Part shown: in pieces, positions 1 to 4,428 of the stretch | How the letters are laid out: every line of letters starts with the position of its first letter | Position numbering within the stretch: position 1 is the first letter of the stretch | From: Actinomycetota bacterium | GTDB lineage: Bacteria > Actinomycetota > Geothermincolia > Geothermincolales > RBG-13-55-18 | Reading direction: 5' to 3' | Length of the DNA: 6,332 bases | NCBI GenBank assembly: GCA_028275245.1 | Contig: JAPWVA010000079.1 | Coordinates: 1 to 6,332, forward strand | Translations under genes and position numbers: made by a program | The notes under the pieces: model-generated | The model's database searches: none | Told to the model about the DNA's origin: nothing | Seen by the model: the letters and a program-made list of their open reading frames with translations, nothing else

Positions 1-36
1 GATCGATATGATCAGGGGTGCCAGGCGCTTGCCCAT
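1..36 (-). CDS. Start of an unknown gene, cut by the left edge
   Basis: An ATG at 36-34 opens a frame that stays open to the window edge and reads MGKRLAPLIISI. Its first base is the last base of the preceding gene's stop codon (a TGATG junction), an arrangement typical of translationally coupled genes in one operon. A purine-rich AGGGG lies about nine bases upstream, inside the end of the preceding gene. The visible residues, two basic positions followed by a hydrophobic run, would suit the beginning of a signal peptide or membrane anchor. With twelve residues no family can be named. The call rests on the junction and the open frame, so it could be chance. Confidence 0.45.
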   Translation of the reverse strand, partial: MGKRLAPLIISI

Positions 37-350
37 CAAATCAAGCCCCTTTCCCTTTCCCGGATGGCCCTGATCACCATCTTTTTGGCCACCTGGTTGA
101 TGATGCTGGGGGGGTTCTCCAGCACCGCTTGTCTCCATTCGTCCAGCGGGGCCCCCGCCTCCTTGAAGGCCTGGTATAGGGCTTCCTGTAGCACCTCCAT
201 GTTGGGCTCGATGTATATCTCGTAAATGGTCCGCTGGGAACCGCTTAAATCCTCCGCGCTCTTACCCAGGACCTCCCGGAATTCCGCCTTTATACGCTTG
301 CCGCGGTTCCGCACATAATAATCATTCAGGACCTCGACGAAGTCGATCAT
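36..350 (-). CDS. Small soluble protein of unknown function, 104 aa
   Basis: I do not recognise this family. The protein is charged and looks mostly helical, with no signal peptide or membrane segment. It begins MIDFVEVLNDYYVRNRGKR, carries a central stretch around YEIYIEPNMEVLQEAL (residues 43-58), and ends in a basic helix (residues 85-102). The only cysteine-free, histidine-free composition clue is that metal binding is unlikely. The ATG is well supported: AAGGAG with the following AGGTCC places the ribosome site six bases upstream. It lies 120 bases downstream of the tRNA-Ala gene on the same strand, and its stop overlaps the start of the next gene by one base, so it is probably the first gene of an operon continuing to the left. 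That it is a real gene is fairly sure; its role is unknown. Confidence 0.82.
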   Translation of the reverse strand: MIDFVEVLNDYYVRNRGKRIKAEFREVLGKSAEDLSGSQRTIYEIYIEPNMEVLQEALYQAFKEAGAPLDEWRQAVLENPPSIINQVAKKMVIRAIRERERGLI

Positions 351-470
351 GGACCTCTCCTTCTACCTCGCCTCCGGTCGACTTCCCATTAAATAAACGG
401 TAAGAGCCGCCCCCGACTTTACAGGTGGGTTGAAAGAATATGGTAAATGCCTTTCGGCGGTGATCCCCTC

Positions 471-545
471 TGGTGGAGCCGACGGGACTCGAACCCGTGG
501 CCTCTGCCGTGCGAAGGCAGCGCTCTCCCGCTGAGCTACGGCCCC
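471..545 (-). tRNA. tRNA-Ala (anticodon CGC), CCA encoded
   Basis: Read on the minus strand the 75 bases fold into a full cloverleaf. The acceptor arm GGGGCCG pairs with CGGCTCC and has G3·U70, the main alanine identity element, with discriminator A73. The D arm is GCTC/GAGC with a seven-base loop. The anticodon arm CTGCC/GGCAG has loop TTCGCAC, so the anticodon is CGC and reads the alanine codon GCG. The variable loop has five bases. The T arm ACGGG/CCCGT is fully paired around TTCGAGT. The terminal CCA is encoded at 473-471. All stems are intact, so this is a functional gene. I saw no duplicate of its 3' end in the window that would mark an integration site. Confidence 0.97.
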
Positions 546-555
546 GCCGAGGCTA

Positions 556-561
556 ATTGTA
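556..561 (-). promoter_or_regulatory. Probable -10 box of the tRNA-Ala promoter
   Basis: On the minus strand TACAAT lies eleven bases ahead of the first base of the mature tRNA, a suitable place for a housekeeping -10 element with a very short 5' leader. No convincing -35 hexamer is seen 16 to 18 bases further upstream; the best there is TGGTAC. Confidence 0.45.
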
Positions 562-656
562 GCAGAATGGTGGAGGGGGGTACCACCGCGCGAGATGCCC
601 GGAGGTGGGCCTGAGAACGGGTGTTTCCCGGCCTTAAGGAGGCATCCCCAAGTCCA

Positions 657-677
657 GGGGGTGCCGCACTCACCCCC
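657..677 (+). repeat. Seven-pair G/C hairpin followed by TTT
   Basis: GGGGGTG at 657-663 pairs perfectly with CACCCCC at 671-677 around a seven-base loop and is followed by TTTGAG. On the plus strand this resembles a weak intrinsic terminator, but the T run is only three bases and no plus-strand gene lies upstream. The right arm is shared with a second, long-range helix (674-691 with 844-861), so the two folds exclude each other. Confidence 0.45.
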
Positions 678-861
678 TTTGAGAAACGGGTAAGCCTCGA
701 GCCGGGAGCGGCGCTCATCCTCCTTGGCATCGCGAAAAAAGGGCAGGTGGGTTCCGGGTAGGGAGTCCCGAGGCGGCCGACGCGGGGCGGCGCCTGTAGC
801 CCCATCCCGGGGGAGGTTGCCTGGATGGTCAGTGTTTCAGGGGACCCGTTTTTCAAGGTGG
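674..861. repeat. Imperfect inverted repeat with 18-base arms, 152 bases apart
   Basis: TTGAGAAACGGGT at 679-691 pairs with ACCCGTTTTTCAA at 844-856 with a single G·U. The helix extends outward to 674 and 861 with one more G·U and one C-U mismatch, giving 17 of 18 paired positions in RNA on the plus strand. The enclosed 152 bases have further small stems. It might be the closing stem of a structured RNA of about 190 bases, or the arms of a decayed mobile element, although no target duplication or transposase is visible. It does not match any RNA family I know. Confidence 0.4.
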
Positions 862-1071
862 TATGTCTTCACCCTCCAGGTAAGCCCCCGTTTCACTGCT
901 TTCCATCGGATTCTCGATGGGGCGGGGCGAGGGCGCCGAGCCCACGAGGGTACCGAGGCGGTCACCGGTGAGCGGTGGAGCTCCCTATGCGAGGGGAAGT
1001 GCCGGTATCTTGTGGTCGAGCATCGCGGCCGGGGCCTGGAAGGTGCGGTTAGAATAAGACGGGGTGGAGGA

Positions 1072-1077
1072 AAGGAG
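1072..1077 (+). promoter_or_regulatory. Ribosome binding site that selects a GTG start
   Basis: AAGGAG ends five bases before the GTG at 1083, a strong site with good spacing; a second GGAGG lies at 1066-1070. The only nearby ATG in frame, at 1110, has no comparable site. The GTG is therefore preferred. Confidence 0.7.
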
Positions 1078-1082
1078 AGGAC

Positions 1083-1940
1083 GTGTGCCGTGGCAAGATA
1101 CCCCGCAGGATGGGGAGGAAGGGCGCCGGTCGCCCCGGGACGGGCCGGACCCTGCTCTGCCTCCTCTTGACGCTGGCCACACTGCTCACCACTATCTCCT
1201 GCGGCGGGAGGCGGGCCGGAACCGCGGGGCGGGAGGAAGGCGCTCCCGGGGTGGGGGAGGAGGAAGGAGCCTTTTCCTTCCTGGTGTGCGGCGATCCCCA
1301 CGGGAGGACGGACCTGCTGGATCGCATCGTCTCCGACCTACGGGAGGGGGAGTTCCTGGTGGTGGTAGGGGACCTGGGTTCCGGGAGAGGTGAGGAGGAA
1401 CTGCGCCGGATGAAGGGGTTCCTGGACGCGAAGGGAATCCGTTACCACGTGGTCCCCGGTGACAACGACCAGCCCGGTGGCGATGCCTCCGCCTTCCGCC
1501 GAGTCTTCGGCCCCACCCGTTACTCGATGGACGTGGGATCCACCCACCTGGTCTTCATCAACGACGCGGTTCCCGGCGTGGGGATCCCGCCCGAGGACCT
1601 GGAGTGGCTGGAAGGGGACCTGGCCGGTACACGGGGCAGGAGGGTGGTGGCCTTCGCCCACGTGCCTCCCGGGGCGCCGGTGGACATATCCCGGGGCTTC
1701 CGGGAGGGGGAATCGGAAAGCCACCGCCGCCTGAAGGAGCTGCTATCCGGGGTGGGGACCGAGGTCGTCTACAGCGGGCACCTCCACGCATACATGCTCT
1801 ACTCGACGGGCCCTCCCCGGGTAGTGGTGACGGGCGGGGCGGGGGCGAGGCCCCACGTGTCCCCGGAGGCAGGCGGTTTCCATCACTACCTGCGCGTCAC
1901 CGTGGCCAGGGAGATAACCGAGGAGGTCATCCGCCTCTGA
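1083..1940 (+). CDS. Lipoprotein metallophosphoesterase (calcineurin-like), 285 aa
   Basis: This is a probable exported phosphoesterase anchored by lipid at the outer face of the membrane. Residues 1-23 are basic, residues 24-37 are hydrophobic, and the lipobox TISC puts the lipidated cysteine at position 40. A low-complexity Gly/Glu linker leads into the catalytic domain at about 64. Superfamily motifs follow in order: D71-P-H73 (motif I), G96-D97 (II), G126-D-N-D129 (III), H193 in AHVPPG (IV) and G232-HLH235 (V), which together build a two-metal site. Motif III is odd: the usual Gly-Asn-His-Asp/Glu reads GDND, so the usual metal-binding Asn is Asp and the usual catalytic His is Asn128. The substrate cannot be read from the sequence; phosphomonoesters, cyclic nucleotides or nucleotides are all possible. 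The GTG start is supported by a strong ribosome site. The gene stands alone on its strand and converges with the signalling cluster, so a functional link is not shown. Confidence 0.88.
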   Translation: MCRGKIPRRMGRKGAGRPGTGRTLLCLLLTLATLLTTISCGGRRAGTAGREEGAPGVGEEEGAFSFLVCGDPHGRTDLLDRIVSDLREGEFLVVVGDLGSGRGEEELRRMKGFLDAKGIRYHVVPGDNDQPGGDASAFRRVFGPTRYSMDVGSTHLVFINDAVPGVGIPPEDLEWLEGDLAGTRGRRVVAFAHVPPGAPVDISRGFREGESESHRRLKELLSGVGTEVVYSGHLHAYMLYSTGPPRVVVTGGAGARPHVSPEAGGFHHYLRVTVAREITEEVIRL

Positions 1941-2004
1941 ACCCCTTCCAGCCCTCATCAGGAGCTCCCTTCCAGCCCTCCCCAGGTGGTGGTGACGGGC
2001 GGGG
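1811..2004 (+). repeat. 29-base near-copy of a phosphoesterase segment beyond its stop codon
   Basis: Bases 1811-1839, coding for PPRVVVTGG and neighbours, recur at 1976-2004 with 27 of 29 identical; the differences are at the 9th and 13th bases. The second copy starts 36 bases after the stop codon. Sequence on either side of the two copies does not continue to match, so it is not a simple duplication of the whole 3' end of the gene. Confidence 0.75.
1943..1980 (+). repeat. 14-base direct repeat just after the phosphoesterase stop
   Basis: CCCTTCCAGCCCTC occurs at 1943-1956 and again, exactly, at 1967-1980, a period of 24 bases. The second copy overlaps the start of the 29-base near-copy at 1976-2004, which suggests local slippage or recombination in this spacer. 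Confidence 0.75.
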
Positions 2005-2010
2005 ATTTAC

Positions 2011-2051
2011 CCCCTTAAAAGGGGAAGACCCCGCGGGGGGAACGGGGTCTT
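2011..2051. terminator. Compound hairpin, possible transcription terminator
   Basis: AAGACCCCG at 2025-2033 pairs perfectly with CGGGGTCTT at 2043-2051, a nine-pair stem with a nine-base loop. Next to it, CCCC/GGGG at 2011-2024 forms a second small stem. In the minus direction the large stem is followed by CCCCTTTTAAGGGG, so only four T follow after four C; in the plus direction there is no T run. Position between convergent genes favours termination, but the missing U tract makes this uncertain. A REP-like intergenic repeat is the alternative. Confidence 0.35.
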
Positions 2052-2194
2052 AGGGGGTGGCAGCTTTGAGGATTCCTACGAGGGTAGTAGCCGGTATCTC
2101 GTGGGGGATATCCAGCTGCCGTTAAGTTTATCGGACGTTCCGGCTGAGACTTTAGGCCCTTTTGGGACTTTTTTGAAGGCTTTTTGAACCCGGA

Positions 2195-2294
2195 TATCCT
2201 GGGATGCCGTGGCCTTCTCAGGGGGTGATCCCGACCCGCTCCTCGCCGGCGGGGGTCGAGTCAGGGGAATACTAGGAAACCGGCTTCCAGGATA
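2195..2294. repeat. Hundred-base element closed by a ten-pair helix
   Basis: TATCCTGGGA at 2195-2204 pairs with TTCCAGGATA at 2285-2294 (nine Watson-Crick pairs and one G·U on the plus strand). Inside are a stem CGACCC/GGGTCG (2232-2237 with 2253-2258) and a near-palindrome GGAAACCGGCTTCC (2275-2288), which competes with the outer helix. It lies downstream of both neighbouring genes. It resembles no family I know, and chance is possible in such GC-rich DNA. Confidence 0.3.
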
Positions 2295-2362
2295 GCCCAA
2301 GGGAATTCCCGTCCCATCCGAGGCCTCCACCCACCGACACTATATCCCCACCTCCACAGGCA

Positions 2363-3130
2363 TCATATCCCCAACAACTCCTTGAGGGCCGCCGCCTGCC
2401 TCCTGGAGACCGGTATCTTGCTCTGCTTCTCGTCGGTGAGCACCATGAGGAAGCTGCTTCGGGAAAGCCGGACGATCTGGCTGACCTTCTTGAGGTTAAC
2501 GATGAAGCTGCGGTGGGTCCGGAAGAAGTCCCGGTGGAGCATCTTCTCCAGCTCGGAGAGGGTGTAATTGGTGAGGAAGGACTCGTTGTAGGTGTGGATG
2601 TTGGCGTACTCGTGCTTGGTGTCGATGTAGTAGATCTCGTCGGTGGGGATGAGCTTGATGGTGTCCCCCTTCTGTACCGCTATCTTATCCAGCAGCGCCT
2701 CGCCGGTTCCCGGTGCCTGGCGGGCCAGACGGCGTGCCCTTCCCACTCGGTCCAGGACCACCTTCACCCGGGCGGTGAGCTCCAGGGGACTGAAGGGCTT
2801 GGATATGTAGTCGTCGGCGCCGCCCCGCAGGCCGATGACCCGGGACCGCTCATCTCCCATGGCGGTGAGCATGATCACGGGGATGTCGCGGGTGTCCTCC
2901 CTCGATTTCAGCTCCATAAGGACCTGCCATCCGTCCATCTTGGGCATCATCACGTCGAGGATGACAAGGTCGGGATCCACCTCCTCCACCATCTTCAGCC
3001 CCTCTTCCCCGTCGGAGGCCAGGTAGACGTCGTAGTTTTCAAGACGCAGGTTGAGCTCCACCACGTTGGTGATGGTGGGGTCGTCCTCTATCAGGAGTAT
3101 CCTATATTTCCCTTCCCTATCCTCGCTCAT
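2363..3130 (-). CDS. Response regulator, REC-LytTR, 255 aa
   Basis: This is a cytosolic two-component transcription factor. Residues 9-128 form a receiver domain: acidic pair D16/D17, phospho-acceptor D59 in LVILDVMMPKMDG, switch residue T89 and K111 in ISKPF. A linker of about 18 residues leads to a LytTR DNA-binding domain (about 147-253) with the family signature FFRTHRSFIVNLKKV (202-216) and the C-terminal IPVSRRQ (239-245). LytTR proteins bind paired direct repeats upstream of target promoters as dimers. The receiver, with GADDYISKPFSPLELTARVK, looks like the PhoB/OmpR type and resembles the receiver of the neighbouring REC-GGDEF protein rather than that of AgrA or AlgR. The ATG is the only start possible, because a stop lies 11 codons upstream in frame without another start between. 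It is 313 bases downstream of the REC-GGDEF gene, so it may be read through from the kinase operon or have its own promoter. Its targets are unknown. Confidence 0.95.
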   Translation of the reverse strand: MSEDREGKYRILLIEDDPTITNVVELNLRLENYDVYLASDGEEGLKMVEEVDPDLVILDVMMPKMDGWQVLMELKSREDTRDIPVIMLTAMGDERSRVIGLRGGADDYISKPFSPLELTARVKVVLDRVGRARRLARQAPGTGEALLDKIAVQKGDTIKLIPTDEIYYIDTKHEYANIHTYNESFLTNYTLSELEKMLHRDFFRTHRSFIVNLKKVSQIVRLSRSSFLMVLTDEKQSKIPVSRRQAAALKELLGI

Positions 3131-3137
3131 CTCCCCT
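3131..3137 (-). promoter_or_regulatory. Ribosome binding site placed directly against the start codon
   Basis: AGGGGAG ends at the base immediately before the ATG of the REC-LytTR gene. Taking AGGGG as the core leaves only two bases of spacing, against five to eight elsewhere in this window. No alternative start in frame gives a better fit, so translation may be weak or depend on the folded leader. Confidence 0.5.
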
Positions 3138-3220
3138 GAGTGACCGGTCCCTGCCGTTTCCTACAGTGTTCTTTTCGTCCCTGTGGGTCCGAGGCTTTAA
3201 GGCCCGGGGGAGACCCTTGC

Positions 3221-3250
3221 CGGTGGAAGGGCTTTCACCGCCCCGGTGAA
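3221..3250 (-). promoter_or_regulatory. Two mutually exclusive hairpins in the REC-LytTR leader
   Basis: The central segment TTTCACCG (3233-3240) can pair with CGGTGGAA (3221-3228; seven standard pairs and one G·U, four-base loop) or, minus its first T, with CGGTGAA (3244-3250; seven pairs, three-base loop). The same choice exists in RNA of either strand; the minus strand is the leader of the downstream gene, about 90 to 120 bases from its start codon. Such three-part arrangements are typical of attenuators and riboswitch expression platforms. No U run follows, and the three-base loop is tight, so function is unproven. Confidence 0.4.
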
Positions 3251-3259
3251 CGGGTACCT

Positions 3260-3373
3260 CCGGGCACGACAGGGGAGGATCCCGTCTTTCCTCGGGAGCA
3301 GCCTCGGTCCTGTGGGATGTTATCCCGATGGGAGGCTGCGCCCTTCCTGGGAAGGGGTGAGCCCGGGCACGAC
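3260..3373. repeat. Three consecutive hairpins bracketed by an 11-base direct repeat
   Basis: CCGGGCACGAC occurs exactly at 3260-3270 and 3363-3373, 103 bases apart. Between the copies lie three stems almost end to end: TCCCG/CGGGA (3280-3297, eight-base loop); GCAGCCTC/GAGGCTGC (3298-3339) carrying an apical GGGAT-GTT-ATCCC; and CCCTTC/GAAGGG with loop CTGG (3341-3356). The layout suggests a structured RNA or an inserted element with duplicated target. No terminal inverted repeats are present, and I recognise no known family. Confidence 0.45.
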
Positions 3374-3443
3374 GAGGAGAACGTTACGCCGCAAAAGGGT
3401 GTTGAGGACATGATTTCGGGCCGGGACTTAACGGAGCCGGCTG

Positions 3444-4397
3444 TCACCCGCGGCGCCGGTCCACGAAGTAGGTGCTGCCCGGGATGGACTTGGCGTATTT
3501 CAAGGTCTCCTTGGCGATCTCCGCTACCTCCCAGTGGGTGGCGATGACCCTCCGCTGATTACTGGCCACGCCGATGCTCAGGGTCATTATGGGCACGAAG
3601 TGCTCCCGGCCCTGTCTGTCCACCAGGATGGAGTATCCCCGGCGGAGGTCCTCTTCCCGGTATAGGGCGCGGATCTCCCGGTCGAACCGGGAAAGGATTT
3701 CCTCGGCCAGGAGGTTGGCCTTGTCGGGGGTGGTGATCACCACGAAGTCGTCCCCGCCCGCGTGTCCCACGAAGTCCTCCAAGTTACCCCTGCTCTTCAC
3801 AGCTTCGTCGACTATGGCGGCCAGTAACCTTATGGCCTTGTCCCCGGAGGGGAAGCCGTAGATGTCGTTGAAGGCCTTGAAATGGTCCATGTCCAGGTAA
3901 AGGGCGGCGAAGCGCGCCCTCTTGGCCAGGCGCTTCTTTATCTCCGCCTCGATGGAGATGCTTCCCGGCAGGCCGGTGAGAGGGCTCACATCCCTTTTCT
4001 GCCTCGACCTCAACAGGTTTATCTTGACCCGGGCGATGAGGTCGGAAAGCTCGAAGGGCTTGGTGATGAAATCGTCGGCCCCCGCCTCGATCCCCGCCAA
4101 CTTGTCCCTGGCATGGGTGCGGGCGGAGAGTAGGACCACCGGGATGTGGTTGGTGGTGCCGTCCGCCTTCACCCTCCGGCAGAACTCCAATCCGTCCATC
4201 TCCGGCATGATGATGTCGCAGAGGACCAGATCCGGCTGGAGTTCCCGGGCAAGGCGCAAGCCTTCCAGGGCATTTTCCGAGGTGATCACCCGGAAGCCCT
4301 CCAGCTCCAAGTTGAGGCGCACGATTTCCAGTAGGTTCCTCTCGTCGTCCACCACCAGGATGATTTCAGGGGAGGTCCTTCCGGGTCCGGTGGTCAT
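3444..4397 (-). CDS. REC-GGDEF response regulator with a GGDDF signature, 317 aa
   Basis: Cytosolic response regulator with a nucleotide cyclase-like output. The receiver (about 11-131) has D17/D18, phospho-acceptor D61, S91 at the switch position and K113. The GGDEF domain (about 138-310) opens with SPLTGLPG, keeps the metal-site block YLDMDHFKAFND (167-178, D169) and reads H-A-G-G-D-D-F at 212-218. GGDEF enzymes join two GTP molecules into c-di-GMP; here the fourth signature residue is Asp rather than Glu. The product-inhibition motif RxxD, expected five residues before the signature, is absent (N205-L-E-D208). Receiver and cyclase are joined by only about eight residues, without the helical stalk seen in PleD or WspR. 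Activity is therefore uncertain: it may be a slow or unregulated cyclase, or a GTP-binding effector. The ATG has GAGGTG seven bases upstream and lies 31 bases after the kinase stop, so the two are very probably co-transcribed. Confidence 0.95.
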   Translation of the reverse strand: MTTGPGRTSPEIILVVDDERNLLEIVRLNLELEGFRVITSENALEGLRLARELQPDLVLCDIIMPEMDGLEFCRRVKADGTTNHIPVVLLSARTHARDKLAGIEAGADDFITKPFELSDLIARVKINLLRSRQKRDVSPLTGLPGSISIEAEIKKRLAKRARFAALYLDMDHFKAFNDIYGFPSGDKAIRLLAAIVDEAVKSRGNLEDFVGHAGGDDFVVITTPDKANLLAEEILSRFDREIRALYREEDLRRGYSILVDRQGREHFVPIMTLSIGVASNQRRVIATHWEVAEIAKETLKYAKSIPGSTYFVDRRRG

Positions 4398-4404
4398 GGG
4401 TCAA

Positions 4405-4410
4405 CACCTC
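4405..4410 (-). promoter_or_regulatory. Ribosome binding site of the REC-GGDEF gene
   Basis: GAGGTG stands seven bases before the ATG at 4397, within the 31-base gap after the kinase stop codon. It fixes the start and supports independent translation of the second gene of the operon. Confidence 0.65.
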
Positions 4411-4428
4411 GTCGAGTCCAACGCCGCG

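Larger units (their letters stand above)
546..1082. other. Long non-coding gap between tRNA-Ala and the divergent lipoprotein gene
   Basis: This 537-base stretch separates two divergent transcription units. Open frames cross it on both strands, but their translations are rich in Pro, Arg, Gly and Ser and lack domain features, as expected from frames in GC-rich non-coding DNA. It holds the tRNA promoter on the left, a G/C hairpin at 657-677, a long-range inverted repeat joining 674-691 to 844-861, a hairpin CCATCG/CGATGG with a six-base loop at 903-920, and the ten-base perfect palindrome TCACCGGTGA at 962-971. A possible -10 box TAGAAT lies at 1050-1055, 28 bases before the lipoprotein start, without a clear -35. 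The length and repeats leave room for a long 5' leader or an unannotated small RNA, but none can be assigned. Confidence 0.6.
1941..2362. other. Non-coding gap between convergent genes
   Basis: The phosphoesterase and the REC-LytTR gene point at each other across these 422 bases, and no plausible gene lies between. It contains the two direct repeats described separately, a compound hairpin at 2011-2051, the palindrome GGATATCC twice (2106-2113 and 2192-2199), a weak CCC/GGG hairpin followed by six T at 2157-2174 that could end plus-strand transcripts, a ten-pair long-range helix joining 2195-2204 to 2285-2294, and the palindrome GGGAATTCCC at 2301-2310. No standard hairpin with a U run is visible for the minus-strand operon end. 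Confidence 0.65.
3131..3443. other. Structured non-coding leader ahead of the REC-LytTR gene
   Basis: These 313 bases lie between two genes of the same strand and have no credible open frame. Besides the elements at 3221-3250 and 3260-3373 listed separately, a near-palindrome GGCTTTAAGGCC lies around 3193-3204, and AACGTT sits at 3380-3385. No -35/-10 pair stands out on the minus strand. The gap is far longer than the 31 bases between the kinase and REC-GGDEF genes, which suggests it holds a promoter, a terminator or attenuator, or an RNA-level switch. Confidence 0.6.

Noticed and set aside
471..545. tRNA gene as attachment site for an integrated element
   Set aside because: No second copy of the tRNA 3' end, integrase or phage gene appears in the window.
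471..545. tmRNA end instead of tRNA
   Set aside because: A complete D arm and anticodon arm are present, with CGC in the anticodon position, so it is an ordinary tRNA-Ala.
820..930. Possible riboswitch ahead of the lipoprotein gene
   Set aside because: Small stems such as CAGTG/CACTG (830-834 with 894-898) exist, but none of the conserved cores I know for c-di-GMP, cobalamin, TPP, SAM, fluoride or c-di-AMP riboswitches is present.
536..1301. Overlapping open frames of 65 to 154 codons on both strands
   Set aside because: They are Pro/Arg/Ser/Gly-rich, overlap each other and the tRNA or lipoprotein gene, and have no supported ribosome site or recognisable domain.
2157..2190. T-rich tract with repeated CTTTTTGAA as a tandem repeat
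   Set aside because: Only two short, imperfect units are present; the CCC/GGG stem before six T is too short to call a terminator with confidence.
2513..3139. Plus-strand open frame of 208 codons
   Set aside because: It is antisense to the REC-LytTR gene, whose domains and key residues are clear; its translation shows no domain and a skewed Gly/Val/His composition.
3246..3385. Candidate LytTR binding repeats (GTGAACGGG at 3246-3254, GAGAACGTT at 3377-3385 on the plus strand)
   Set aside because: Each fits the loose LytTR half-site at eight of nine positions, but they are 131 bases apart rather than one helical step of about 21 bases, so no paired site is formed.
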